Positions 9,710 through 19,021 of a stretch of DNA of 64,000 bases are shown here, piece after piece. The notes below the pieces were generated by a model, which had not been told where the DNA came from, did no database searches, and saw nothing but the letters and a program-made list of their open reading frames with translations. Source of the DNA: Butyricimonas faecalis (GTDB lineage: Bacteria > Bacteroidota > Bacteroidia > Bacteroidales > Marinifilaceae); contig NZ_CP032819.1 in the NCBI RefSeq assembly GCF_003991565.1, positions 2,666,001-2,730,000 of the forward strand, read 5' to 3'. A program made the translations under genes and the position numbers. Position 1 is the first letter of the stretch. Each line of letters begins with the position of its first letter.

Positions 9710-12700
9710 CTAAAAATTAAGAGTCAACGAGCACGAAACTGTTCGACGTGCCGGCCAATTCGCCGTTTCAGGGTCACGCCCTTCCCATGCTTTGTCAAAA
9801 GCAATAAAGAAAGGATTGGATAGACTGGCGTTCACGGATGCCCGTCTGACCCCAATCTTATTTACCCAAGCATCAGGTAAATCGTATTGCAAAGAAATCT
9901 GCCTGCACCGGATAAAATCAGTGTCTGCCACCCTCAAATCAGATTGGTTATACATCGCATAAGGACTCATGGCAACATACCCTTCAACGGGCAACTGAAT
10001 GCTCATTTCATTCGGATTCCCGGCAGGGATAGAAGGAATATTCGTGATCTTTTCGTCTCCCGGTTTACGCCAACGTTTAAACAAGTAGCGGGGTGCATTT
10101 TGTTCCGGTCTAGGCGCTCCTGCCGTGGCAAAGAAATCCGGAAGAAAGGTCTGTGCCCCGAACGACATGGCAAAACTGGCTCGCAAATGCAATCGCTTGT
10201 ACCTTAACGAGGTATTAAGACCTCCGGAGATATCCGGCTCCAAACAACCGATTTTTACCAGATAATCCAAATCATTCTCCGTAATATCTATATCCATATT
10301 CTTGAATGTCGGTCTTCCGTTCGTCGCATCCAATCCGTTAAATGCAAACCCATAAAAAGTTCCGTACTTTTCACCACTGACAATTGCGGTTCCGTTAAAA
10401 TAGTCATCCCGGGTATTTTCCCGTTGATTATTCCGAATTGTATTTTTTACCTTACTTGTGTTGAAGGAAAGAGACCAAGTGAAGTCTTTCGTTCTAACCG
10501 GAGTAACACTGACAGCCAATTCATAACCGCTGTTTTTCATCGTCGTTCCATCAACATAAGCGTTGGCAACCCCATTCTCAATAGGCACTTCCCGGGAAGC
10601 TAACACGTGACTGATTTTATTATACCAACTAAGCCCGGCACTCATTCTTCCTTGGAAGAAGGAAAAATCAACTCCCAGATTCCAATCTTCCGTCTTCTCC
10701 CAACCGAGATCAGGATAAGGCAATGATACCATTTTCAGGGTGTACTGCTGGAAATATTTATTCAATCCGCCATCTTTCGCTATCAAATAAGGAGAAACTG
10801 CCTCCACTGCATTTCCTCGCCAACCGTAAGAAAACGAAATATCAAACATATCATACCACGAAGAGGCCCACGCCATAAACGGTTCGTTACCTATCCGCCA
10901 TTTTACCCCGATCGATAAACTGGGATTAAATTTTTTATTCTCATCTTGCCCGAAACGGTTGGAAGCATCCAAGCGGGCATTGAAGTTCATAATATAACGT
11001 TCTTTATAACCGTACACGGCAGTAAAATACTCGCTGACAGTGTTATTTTTCGTCGTTGTAACCGTGGTCCCTGCCCGCATTTCATCATGAAGATCCCTCG
11101 AATTCTTGTGCAACCCGTTTGCTGCCGTTATTTCCTTGGGAACCGTGGCAAATTTTTCACCCCGGTAGTAAAGATAACCGTACCGCAAGCTCGCATTTCC
11201 CTCCTGGGTCACAGAATTGACTTGAAATCCCAAATTCAACGTAAGGCGATGATCTTCGTTAAACATTTTATTATACACTAAACTACTTCTAAAAGAATAG
11301 TTTTTCGTCTGGGCATACTCCGATTGCAATAATCCTCCAAATGGCAGGACACTGGCATTCTGTTCCGCCGAATTCGGAAGAATCTCTCCCACCTCGTAAC
11401 CGCGAATTTTGGTTATATAATGCGTATTTTCCGTTGCCCACGATTTAATTTTATTCGTTGCAACCGCATAAGATGCCGTTGTCTGAAATTCCAGATCTTC
11501 CAATAAGTTCAATCGCAAATTCAAAGCTGCCTGCAAGTTCGTGCCGTCGGTTTCCGTACCAGAGTTATCCCGTTCATTTATAATATTATAATTATATGAG
11601 TACTTATTCGGGATGGAATAACTTGTTGCCCCGACTTTTTCATGATAGTACAGGGTTCCGTCTTCATGATAAGCCGGAATATCCCGGGCTGTATTCATCG
11701 CGTACTCGTAAGGACTTACCCCAAAAGCAAAATCCTCCGTTTCCCGATAACTGCCGTTTAATTGCAAGTCAATGATCAACCGCTTGTCCAAGCGGAAAGT
11801 GGTATTGGAGTTAGCCGTCAAAGTGGTCATACTATTTCCTTTTGCCTCTCCCCGAGTACTGTTGATTCCCACGGAAAAACGGCTTGCGACTTTTTCTCCT
11901 TGAGCGGAGATGCTGACATTGTGGGCATGGCTAAAACTATTCCGGAACAAAATATCAAACCAATCGGTGTTCATGTTCTCCATTTTCCGATACTCTTGTT
12001 CAAATTGCTGCCGGGTAATCTCTTTCTTTTGTAATTTCTGGATTAAACCGGCGTATCCGATCGGCAGGATATTTTGATTGTAACTATCCCGATCCTCCCA
12101 CAACTGTTGGGAAAATCTCATGTGCTCCTGAGAATTCATCATATCATACATTCGATAAGCAGGTTTCATACCCACGTTAAAATTACCGCTGTACGAGATG
12201 TTCAAACCGTCTCCTTTCGCTTTTTTAGTCGTAATCACGATAACTCCGTTGGTTGCCTTTGTCCCGTAAATTGCCGTGGCAGAGGCATCTTTCAACACGG
12301 TAATCGTTTCTATGTCAGCCGGATTAAGCCAAGAGATCGCATTACTGGCCGTCTCTCGCAATCCATCCATTTCGGAAGAAAGAGGATTTGCATCATCCGG
12401 AATCGGGAGAGGATCGGATTGAATCACACCATCTACAACCCAAAGCGGCTCCTGATTTCCCAATAAAGTTGAAGTTCCACGAATACGAATTTTAGGAGAA
12501 CCACCCACTTTTCCGGTCTTGTTTATAACAGACATACCCGGAACCCATCCCTGCAACATCTGATCGATGGTAGCCTCTCCGGCCACCTGTATGTCCTCGG
12601 CTCGTATTTGTGTCACGGCCCCGACATAACTACCGCGATCGATCGTGGCATAGCCGGTAACAATCACATCTTCTAGCTTTTCCGAATCTTCTTGCATCAC

Positions 12701-13306
12701 CACGTTAATCGTATCCTTTCCGGTATATGCCACTTCACGAGTTTTCATCCCAACAAAGGAGAAAAGCAAGGATAACTTTTCCGTTTTGGGAAGTGTCAAG
12801 GCGTATCGTCCGTTCCCGTCAGTTGCCGTACCGATAGTTAAACCTTTAACGATCACGGTCACTCCCGGTAAGGGAAGTTTCTTGTTATCCGTTACCTGAC
12901 CGACAATCCGAATATTTTTCTTACTCTTATCATCTTCCACCGCACCCTTAGGCACGATCATGATAAGATCATTTTTAAACTTAAAAGTTAAATCCGTATC
13001 TTTTAGAATACGATTCAAAACCTCTTCCACGGTTTCATTTTCTACCCGTAACGACAACTTACCCAATTGTTTCGTTTGTTCGGGGTTAAAGAGGAAACAC
13101 CAATTCGTCTGTTTTTGAATTTCATCCAACAAAACTTTCACAGACACGTTCTTCAGATCAAAACTAACCCGCTCTTGTTGCGCAAACGAGCTAGCAGAGA
13201 GTGTCAACGTGAAAACACAAATAAACAAGAGACACAATTTCATAAGCATCAAAAGTTTTTTCACATACCCTCGATAAAATCGATGGCACAATTGTTTTTT
13301 TTCCAT
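9710..13306 (-). CDS. SusC/RagA TonB-linked outer-membrane receptor with STN domain
   Basis: A 1198-residue TonB-dependent transporter. Domains in order: signal peptide (to about residue 43), STN secretin/TonB short N-terminal domain (about 48-115; VSFDLKNVSVKVLLDEIQ), carboxypeptidase-regulatory-like domain (about 130-205; VGQVTDNKKLPLPGVTV), plug (about 215-360; IRIRGTSTLLGNQEPLWVVD, ASATAIYGTKATNGVIVI) and a beta-barrel ending in an aromatic residue (SCSLTLNF). The STN domain is the part that contacts periplasmic FecR proteins, which fits the adjacent sigma/FecR genes. Length is typical for STN-bearing SusC proteins. Confidence 0.95.
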   Translation of the reverse strand: MEKKQLCHRFYRGYVKKLLMLMKLCLLFICVFTLTLSASSFAQQERVSFDLKNVSVKVLLDEIQKQTNWCFLFNPEQTKQLGKLSLRVENETVEEVLNRILKDTDLTFKFKNDLIMIVPKGAVEDDKSKKNIRIVGQVTDNKKLPLPGVTVIVKGLTIGTATDGNGRYALTLPKTEKLSLLFSFVGMKTREVAYTGKDTINVVMQEDSEKLEDVIVTGYATIDRGSYVGAVTQIRAEDIQVAGEATIDQMLQGWVPGMSVINKTGKVGGSPKIRIRGTSTLLGNQEPLWVVDGVIQSDPLPIPDDANPLSSEMDGLRETASNAISWLNPADIETITVLKDASATAIYGTKATNGVIVITTKKAKGDGLNISYSGNFNVGMKPAYRMYDMMNSQEHMRFSQQLWEDRDSYNQNILPIGYAGLIQKLQKKEITRQQFEQEYRKMENMNTDWFDILFRNSFSHAHNVSISAQGEKVASRFSVGINSTRGEAKGNSMTTLTANSNTTFRLDKRLIIDLQLNGSYRETEDFAFGVSPYEYAMNTARDIPAYHEDGTLYYHEKVGATSYSIPNKYSYNYNIINERDNSGTETDGTNLQAALNLRLNLLEDLEFQTTASYAVATNKIKSWATENTHYITKIRGYEVGEILPNSAEQNASVLPFGGLLQSEYAQTKNYSFRSSLVYNKMFNEDHRLTLNLGFQVNSVTQEGNASLRYGYLYYRGEKFATVPKEITAANGLHKNSRDLHDEMRAGTTVTTTKNNTVSEYFTAVYGYKERYIMNFNARLDASNRFGQDENKKFNPSLSIGVKWRIGNEPFMAWASSWYDMFDISFSYGWRGNAVEAVSPYLIAKDGGLNKYFQQYTLKMVSLPYPDLGWEKTEDWNLGVDFSFFQGRMSAGLSWYNKISHVLASREVPIENGVANAYVDGTTMKNSGYELAVSVTPVRTKDFTWSLSFNTSKVKNTIRNNQRENTRDDYFNGTAIVSGEKYGTFYGFAFNGLDATNGRPTFKNMDIDITENDLDYLVKIGCLEPDISGGLNTSLRYKRLHLRASFAMSFGAQTFLPDFFATAGAPRPEQNAPRYLFKRWRKPGDEKITNIPSIPAGNPNEMSIQLPVEGYVAMSPYAMYNQSDLRVADTDFIRCRQISLQYDLPDAWVNKIGVRRASVNASLSNPFFIAFDKAWEGRDPETANWPARRTVSCSLTLNF

Positions 13307-13381
13307 ACATTTGTAAATTAGAACAGTTAAACTTTCAATACGTCACTCTCCAACAGCGACCTATTGATTTCATTCAAGTTC

Positions 13382-13408
13382 AACGGGAAGGCTCCAACCC
13401 TTTCCGTT
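13382..13408. terminator. Hairpin between fecR remnant and susC
   Basis: AACGGGAAGG (13382-13391) pairs with CCTTTCCGTT (13399-13408) through ten base pairs including one G-U. A T run follows only on the plus strand, where no gene is being read. On the minus-strand transcript it would be a hairpin directly after the fecR stop that could protect or separate the susC message. Confidence 0.45.
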
Positions 13409-13410
13409 TT

Positions 13411-14353
13411 TTATTTAGATACTATTATCGTTTTCCCATTTATTGTAAAGTTTACTCCTACAACGTCTGTAATCGCATCCAAGATTTCAGATATATCACT
13501 ATATCGTTTCATATACCCGGTAAATACCAGTTGTTTCGCAGATTCCGACTGGAAAAACACGTCAACATCATACCAAAATGAAAGCGTGTTTAGAATCTGT
13601 TCCAAACTTTCGTTCTCAAAGGTGAAATACCCGTCTTTCCAAAGCACGTACTGCCGCACATCTACTTCTTTCACCTCGAATGTCCCCGCTTTTCGATCAA
13701 AGCTTGCCAATTCACCCGGCTTCATCACGATCTCCCCGGTCATTCCTCTTTTTTTGACCCCAACCTTGCCGTTAACCAACACGGTGTGAACTTTTCCCGG
13801 TTGATTCGTGTTCACGTTAAACTCCGTCCCGTACACACGAATCTGCAGCTCTTCCGTTTCCACGTAAAATGGCCGATCCGAATCCTTAGTTACCTCGAAA
13901 TAGGCCTCTCCCGACAAATAAACCTTTCGTTCTTTTTCATCAAAGCACACCGGATATTTCAATTCCGAAGCAGAGTTCAGGTAAACATTTGTTCCATCCG
14001 ATAATTTTAACCGGAATTCTCCCCCGCGAGGAATCTTTAACGTATTCATGGCTAACGCCGCTTCTTGCACCGGGACTACTAAAGAATCATATTCCAAATT
14101 TCCTGATGTAGACACGCTGTTTTCTTTCTCGCGTGGCAATTTTAAATTTTTGCCAAGCCTCCTCGTCATTCAACGAGCAGAAAAAAGACCTTTCAGAAGA
14201 GATGCGTATTTCTTTTTTGATTTTCTCAAAAAGTACCTGATGCTCTTCCGAATCATGTAGCCATGCCTCCAGTTCCCCACGTTCCAGTTCGGAGAGTTCT
14301 CCTATCAAGGAATGTCGTATTAACCGGGCAATATTTTCATCGTACAGATCCAT
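13411..14353 (-). pseudogene. FecR-family anti-sigma factor, frameshifted and lacking the membrane segment
   Basis: Two frames together make one FecR. The first (14353 to 14087, 88 residues, MDLYDENIARLIRHSLIGEL.. to KQRVYIRKFGI) is the cytoplasmic sigma-binding N-terminal domain (DUF4880/FecR_N-like). The second, ending at 13411, carries the periplasmic FecR domain (NTLKIPRGGEFRLKLSDG, LSGEAYFEVTKDSDRPFYV, VLVNGKVGV) and the C-terminal domain (LEQILNTLSFWYDVDVFF). They overlap out of frame. Counting both, the gene spans 943 bp (not a multiple of 3, about 314 codons), shorter than the usual 330-400. The hydrophobic transmembrane stretch expected after the basic RERKQRVYIRK segment is missing. 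The simplest reading is an internal deletion near 14090-14110 that removed the membrane helix and broke the frame. A sequencing error could explain the frameshift but not the lost helix. Confidence 0.75.
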
Positions 14354-14432
14354 GATGTTTTTTTATTTTACACCATATACAAGAAAGGGATTAAAAAGTA
14401 GCAAATAAAAATCAATTATTTTTCAAAAAAAA

Positions 14433-14993
14433 TTACATCTCGCAGATGTAGGCGTATAAAAGGAAGAGGTTTCCCATTTTCTCTTTTAGGATATGAATTG
14501 CATTTTGCTTATGAGATTTGACAGTCAAGACGGAGATTCCCAGTATTTCAGCTATCTCATCATTCTTTTTCCCTTCCAAGTGCAACCCAAAAACTTTCTG
14601 ACACTTTTCCGGTAGCTCCCTGACGGCCACATACAATTCCCGATAGATTTCTTCCTGCATCAAGTTATAATCTTCCCCGGTCTCCTCGCTTGTCGTCTTC
14701 ACGTAAGAAGCATATTTGTCCTCCACTTGTTTATGCTTCAAATAATTGGTACATTTATTCTGCACCAATTCATATAAATAAGCTTTTAGTCCTTGATAAG
14801 AATTGAACGTCTTTTTATTTTCCCACACGGTAATGAAAGTTTCCTGTACAATATCCTCCGCCACCTCCAACTGCCCAAGCCTCCGCATGGCAAACAGCAC
14901 GAGATAATTCCGGAATCTCGTGAACAAATCATGAAAAGCAGTTTCCTCCTTTACATTTATACGATGAACGAAATCTTGCTCTGTACCATTCAT
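14433..14993 (-). CDS. ECF sigma-70 factor (FecI-like)
   Basis: A protein of about 186 residues with sigma-70 region 2 (AFHDLFTRFRNYLVLFAMRRLG.., DIVQETFITVWENKKTF) and region 4 (LPEKCQKVFGLHLEGKKNDEIAEILGISVLTVKSHKQNAI). The ATG at 14993 is preferred over the upstream ATG at 15005 because GGGGGTGAGA directly precedes it. Such sigma factors activate the adjacent susC operon when the STN domain of the receptor signals through FecR. It is separated by 79 bp from the broken fecR, so control of this sigma factor is probably altered. Confidence 0.93.
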   Translation of the reverse strand: MNGTEQDFVHRINVKEETAFHDLFTRFRNYLVLFAMRRLGQLEVAEDIVQETFITVWENKKTFNSYQGLKAYLYELVQNKCTNYLKHKQVEDKYASYVKTTSEETGEDYNLMQEEIYRELYVAVRELPEKCQKVFGLHLEGKKNDEIAEILGISVLTVKSHKQNAIHILKEKMGNLFLLYAYICEM

Positions 14994-15016
14994 TCTCACC
15001 CCCATAGGATTTTCGA

Positions 15017-15047
15017 CAAAGATAGAATTTCAGAAATAAATAAACAA
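15017..15047 (-). promoter_or_regulatory. Promoter of the ECF sigma gene
   Basis: On the minus strand TATCTTTG (15024-15017) matches TAnnTTTG, with TTG at 15047-15045 after a 20-bp spacer. It lies 24 bp upstream of the chosen start. Confidence 0.65.
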
Positions 15048-15068
15048 CACGTTTTTCCCACTTTTCGC

Positions 15069-15076
15069 TACCTTTG
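15069..15076 (+). promoter_or_regulatory. -7 box of tatD promoter
   Basis: TACCTTTG at 15069-15076 gives a short leader ahead of the ATG at 15113. No convincing -33 box is seen. The divergent sigma-gene promoter lies about 45 bp away. Confidence 0.5.
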
Positions 15077-15112
15077 CAGCTTAGAAAAAGCAACAAAATT
15101 TATATTGTACAT

Positions 15113-15898
15113 ATGTTTGTAGATACTCACTCCCATATCTATGCCGAAGAATTCGACAACGACAGAACGGAAGTCATCCAACGGGCTTTGGAAGCTGACG
15201 TCCGCCAAATTATTCTTCCGGACATTGACAGCACAACCAGACAATCCATGTTATCGCTTGCAGAAGCTCTCCCGGACATGATGTATCCCACGTTGGGGGT
15301 TCACCCAACTTCTGTAAACGAATCCTATAAAACAGAAATACAACTTTTCGAAAAATTACTAGGCCAAGAAACAATATACGGTATCGGGGAATGTGGAATC
15401 GATCTTTACTGGGATAAAACATTCTACAAAGAACAAGTTATCGTTTTCGAACGGCAGTTAAATATTGCCCGGGAAATGGATTTGCCCATTATCATCCATT
15501 CAAGAGACTCGCTAACAGAAATATTTACCGTGTTGAAAAAACAACACTATAATATGAAAGGCATACTCCATTGCTTTCCAGGTACCGTAGAAGATGCTCA
15601 CCGGGCAATAGATTTGGGTTTTCTGCTAGGAATCGGAGGCGTGGTTACTTTCAAAAAATCATCTATGGCAGAAGTCGTGGGAAAAATCGGCACAGAATAT
15701 CTGGTACTAGAAACGGACGCCCCCTATCTTGCCCCCGTTCCATATCGGGGTAAACGCAACGAAAGTAGTTACATTCCGTGTATAGCCGCTAAAATTGCTG
15801 AAATTCTAGGGGTCGACACGAAAAAAGTAGAGGAAACAACAACGAATAATGCGATGAATTTATTTAATTTGCATATCAATAGTGCGAACCGTTCATAG
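15113..15898 (+). CDS. TatD family metal-dependent hydrolase/DNase
   Basis: TatD-type TIM-barrel nuclease of about 261 residues. The start at 15113 (MFVDTHSHIYAEEFDNDR) puts the metal-binding DTHSH at the N-terminus, as in the family; the upstream ATG at 15074 would overlap the promoter. Other signatures are LGVHP, GECGIDLY (metal Glu), PIIIHSRDS, LHCFPG and LVLETDAPYLAPVPYRGKRN. Family members have 3'-5' exonuclease activity in DNA repair and degradation or act on small substrates. The gene is probably transcribed alone or with the asparaginase 80 bp downstream. Confidence 0.93.
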   Translation: MFVDTHSHIYAEEFDNDRTEVIQRALEADVRQIILPDIDSTTRQSMLSLAEALPDMMYPTLGVHPTSVNESYKTEIQLFEKLLGQETIYGIGECGIDLYWDKTFYKEQVIVFERQLNIAREMDLPIIIHSRDSLTEIFTVLKKQHYNMKGILHCFPGTVEDAHRAIDLGFLLGIGGVVTFKKSSMAEVVGKIGTEYLVLETDAPYLAPVPYRGKRNESSYIPCIAAKIAEILGVDTKKVEETTTNNAMNLFNLHINSANRS

Positions 15899-15978
15899 AA
15901 CAAGATTCAAATAGCAACTGACGAAAAGCATAGAGGGAGTTTAAAGCTTATAACATTTTAGATTTTAACTTAGTGCGT

Positions 15979-17019
15979 ATGACAAAACCCGTGTTGATAA
16001 TATATACCGGAGGGACCATCGGAATGGTAAACGATCCCGAAACCGGAGCGTTATGTCCTTTCAATTTTGACCAAATCGCTTGCGAAGTACCGGAAATCAA
16101 AGAATTCGGATTCACGATAGACAGTTACACCCTACCGGAGATCATCGACTCCTCGGATCTGCAACCGCAATTGTGGAAAGATCTTTGCTCGATTATTTTG
16201 AAAAATTACGATGATTACCGAGGATTTGTCATCCTACATGGAACAGACACCATGGCTTACTCGGCTGCAGCCTTGAGTTTCATGTTAAACAACCTGACCA
16301 AACCCGTGATCTTTACCGGTTCTCAACTCCCGATCGGGAAAATCAGGACAGATGGGAAAGAAAACTTGATTGCAGCCATTGAAATAGCAGCCGCCTACGA
16401 CCAAGGTAAGGCCATTGTTCCTGAGGTCTGCATCTTGTTTGGGGATAAATTATTCCGAGGCAACCGGACAACAAAAATAAACGCGGAAAGTTTCGATGCA
16501 TTCCAGTCATTCAACTATCCGGCATTAGCAAACATTGGGATACATATTCATTACAATTATAGCGCAATCGATTACTCTCCGCGAACAGAACCCGTAAGTG
16601 CATTCTGCGACGTAGATACCAATATCGCCATATTGAAAATATTTCCGGGCATGAAACCGGAGGTAATTGACGCCATAACCAATATTCCCGGGTTAAAGGG
16701 AATCATCTTGGAAACATACGGCTCAGGCAATGCCCCGACAAATAAAGTTTTCCTTAACAAGGTGAAGGAGGTGCTAGCAAAGAATATTTTCGTGTACAAC
16801 GTCACCCAATGCCAAGGAGGAAGTGTCGAAATGGGTAAGTATGAAACAAGCAGAGAGCTACTTAACGCAGGAGTTATCAGCGGTCATGACATTACCACGG
16901 AAGCTGCCGTCTGTAAAATGATGTATGTCCTCGGCAAATATAAAGACACTAACGAAATAAAAAAATATTTAAATAACGGTTTGAAAGGAGAAATATCTCC
17001 CAAATATATTGGATTTTAA
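15979..17019 (+). CDS. ansA: Type I L-asparaginase
   Basis: Hydrolyses L-asparagine to aspartate and ammonia. There is no signal peptide, which fits a cytoplasmic type I enzyme (about 346 residues). The two catalytic threonine motifs are visible: IIYTGGTIGM near the N-terminus and LHGTDTMAYSAAALSFML near residue 90. The ATG at 15979 is preferred over an in-frame GTG at 15973. Confidence 0.93.
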   Translation: MTKPVLIIYTGGTIGMVNDPETGALCPFNFDQIACEVPEIKEFGFTIDSYTLPEIIDSSDLQPQLWKDLCSIILKNYDDYRGFVILHGTDTMAYSAAALSFMLNNLTKPVIFTGSQLPIGKIRTDGKENLIAAIEIAAAYDQGKAIVPEVCILFGDKLFRGNRTTKINAESFDAFQSFNYPALANIGIHIHYNYSAIDYSPRTEPVSAFCDVDTNIAILKIFPGMKPEVIDAITNIPGLKGIILETYGSGNAPTNKVFLNKVKEVLAKNIFVYNVTQCQGGSVEMGKYETSRELLNAGVISGHDITTEAAVCKMMYVLGKYKDTNEIKKYLNNGLKGEISPKYIGF

Positions 17020-17038
17020 CACTTTTTTTATACCTTGG
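17009..17038 (+). promoter_or_regulatory. Candidate promoter of the ExbB operon
   Basis: TTGG at 17009-17012 and TACCTTGG at 17031-17038 (one mismatch to TAnnTTTG) are spaced by 18 bp. They lie about 110 bp before exbB; the -33 part overlaps the end of the asparaginase gene. Confidence 0.4.
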
Positions 17039-17147
17039 TGCCCGATTTTGACCGGTGTACGGTGTAAAACAAGAACAAAACAGCTTAAACAGATATTATA
17101 GAGTTAAATTTTAATTATTAATAAACTAAAAATCAGTTAAATTGATC

Positions 17148-17957
17148 ATGAGAAAATTATTTGCACTAATAGCAGTTTTAGGAATGCTTACTATTGGAGC
17201 ATCATCTATGCTAATGGCTCAAGAGAATGAAACAACTCAAACAGAGACCACTGAAACTTATCAAGAAGAAGAGGAAACGACAGATCCTACCGTATTAGAA
17301 GACGAATCACAAATCGAAAGTACCTCTTTCCACGCTGCCTTAAAACAAAAATTCATCGAGGGAGGTGCCGCATTCATGAGTTTCGTTATCTTGTGTTTGA
17401 TCTTCGGTTTGGCTATCGCTATCGAAAGAGTTATCTATTTGAACTTGGCTTCTACCAACTCTAAAAAATTGATTGCAAGTGTAGAAGACGCATTAAACAA
17501 CGGCGGAGTTGAAGCAGCCAAAGAAGTTTGCCGCAACGCCAGAGGTCCTATCGCAAGTATTTTCTATCAAGGCTTGTGTCGTTATGATCAAGGTGTCGAC
17601 ATGGTTGAAAAATCAGTCGTATCTTATGGTTCTGTTCAAATGGGACTTTTGGAAAAAGGAATGTCTTGGATTAGCTTGTTTATCGCATTAGCCCCGATGT
17701 TGGGATTCTTGGGAACTGTAATCGGTATGATCGACGCCTTCGATAAGATTCAGGCAGCAGGAGATATCCAACCGTCATTGGTGGCCGGAGGTATCAAGGT
17801 TGCATTGATCACGACCGTGGGTGGTTTGATCGTTGCCATGATCCTTCAAGTATTCTACAACTATTGTATCGCTAAAATTGACAGTATTGTTAATGATATG
17901 GAAGATGCTTCCGTAACTTTATTAGACATTCTTGTCAAATACAATCAAAATCGCTAA
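17148..17957 (+). CDS. exbB: MotA/TolQ/ExbB proton channel protein
   Basis: Inner-membrane ExbB subunit, which harvests the proton-motive force for TonB. The start at 17148 is preferred to an in-frame TTG at 17142. Unlike enterobacterial ExbB it begins with a cleavable signal (to about residue 24, ..SMLMAQ) and a Thr/Glu-rich periplasmic segment (ENETTQTETTETYQEEEE), as commonly seen in Bacteroidales. Three membrane helices follow: MSFVILCLIFGLAIAIERV, the LFIALAPMLGFLGTVIGMI signature, and VALITTVGGLIVAMILQVF. It is the first gene of a four-gene operon. Confidence 0.9.
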   Translation: MRKLFALIAVLGMLTIGASSMLMAQENETTQTETTETYQEEEETTDPTVLEDESQIESTSFHAALKQKFIEGGAAFMSFVILCLIFGLAIAIERVIYLNLASTNSKKLIASVEDALNNGGVEAAKEVCRNARGPIASIFYQGLCRYDQGVDMVEKSVVSYGSVQMGLLEKGMSWISLFIALAPMLGFLGTVIGMIDAFDKIQAAGDIQPSLVAGGIKVALITTVGGLIVAMILQVFYNYCIAKIDSIVNDMEDASVTLLDILVKYNQNR

Positions 17958-17960
17958 ACC

Positions 17961-18407
17961 ATGCAGAAAATAACCAAATTATTAAATATCTTGACCATCG
18001 TAATGTTCGTCGTTACGGTTGTATTGTTGGGGTTATTTTACTTCGGGGGTGAACTTCCAAACTCACAATACTCCAACCCAATATACACGGAACAATTGCT
18101 ATGGTGGTCATATATCCTTTTTGCTGTTGCTATTGTTGCAGCATTAATATTCCCGATTATCAGACTATTCACCAGACCGAAAGAAGCGATGAAGAGCTTT
18201 ATCGCTCTTGCAGGGATCGTGATCCTCGTGTTAATCGCTTATTCTATGTCTGATGGAACCATTATGGATATTCCGGGATACAGCGGTTCAGACAACGTTC
18301 CTGGAACCTTAAAATTCACTGATACCATCCTAATCACGACTTATTTTTTAGGAATTGGTGCTATTGGTGCTATCATTGTTACGGAAATTATCAGACGTGT
18401 TAGATAA
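17961..18407 (+). CDS. Small polytopic membrane protein of the ExbB/ExbD operon
   Basis: A 148-residue protein with about four hydrophobic segments (residues about 8-28, 47-69, 78-97, 122-144). I cannot assign a known function. It begins 3 bp after exbB and is followed by two exbD genes, so it is probably an accessory subunit of the Bacteroidales TonB energiser. Confidence 0.7.
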   Translation: MQKITKLLNILTIVMFVVTVVLLGLFYFGGELPNSQYSNPIYTEQLLWWSYILFAVAIVAALIFPIIRLFTRPKEAMKSFIALAGIVILVLIAYSMSDGTIMDIPGYSGSDNVPGTLKFTDTILITTYFLGIGAIGAIIVTEIIRRVR

Positions 18408-18436
18408 TGTTTCCTGAAGAGTAAAAAAAGAGATTT

Positions 18437-19021
18437 ATGGCAAACAAAAAAACACCAGAAATTAATGCCTCCTCCACAGCGGATATAGCATTTTTGCTAT
18501 TGACATTCTTCTTGATGTCAACGACCATGGATGTGGACTCAGGATTATTCAGACGGTTACCGCCAATGCCTCCAAAAGATCAAGTAATCGCTCCGCCTGT
18601 TGCTAAACGTAATATTTTACAGGTTTTGGTAAACAAGAACGATTTGCTGGCTGTGAACGGAAACTTAATGCAAATAACTGAGTTAAGGGAGAAGGCTAAA
18701 GAGTTTATTCTGAACCCACATAATAGAGAAGACCTACCGAGTAAGGTTATCAAAGAAATTCCGTTCTTTGGACAAGCCGAGGTTTCGAGAGGAATTATTT
18801 CTCTTCAAAGTGACCGGGGTACCTCATACAAAATGTATATTGCCGTTCAGGATGAACTGACGGCGGCATACAATGAAGTCAGAGATATGAAGGCCATGGA
18901 AAAATGGGGGAAGAAATACAGCGAACTCACGGAAGAGCAAATGGATGCAGTGAGAAAACTTGTTCCCACCGCTATATCCGAGGCAGAACCTAAAAACATC
19001 GGGAAAGGAGGAAAGAAGTAA
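18437..19021 (+). CDS. exbD: ExbD/TolR biopolymer transport protein (long form)
   Basis: A 194-residue ExbD with one N-terminal membrane helix containing the conserved proton-path Asp (STADIAFLLLTFFLMSTTMD). The periplasmic domain is longer than usual, with a charged insert around residues 75-165. Its stop codon shares a base with the start of the next exbD, so the two are translationally coupled. Confidence 0.9.
   Translation: MANKKTPEINASSTADIAFLLLTFFLMSTTMDVDSGLFRRLPPMPPKDQVIAPPVAKRNILQVLVNKNDLLAVNGNLMQITELREKAKEFILNPHNREDLPSKVIKEIPFFGQAEVSRGIISLQSDRGTSYKMYIAVQDELTAAYNEVRDMKAMEKWGKKYSELTEEQMDAVRKLVPTAISEAEPKNIGKGGKK

Noticed and set aside
14087..14169. Programmed ribosomal frameshift in fecR
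   Set aside because: No clear slippery heptamer with a downstream structure is seen in the overlap, and the membrane helix is missing, which points to a deletion.
4084..15005. Polysaccharide utilisation locus
   Set aside because: SusC/SusD are present but there is no glycoside hydrolase, lyase or sulfatase in the operon, so a glycan substrate is not supported.
15973..15978. GTG start for the asparaginase
   Set aside because: The ATG two codons later gives a normal N-terminus immediately before the conserved beta strand, and the GTG has no better ribosome-binding signal.
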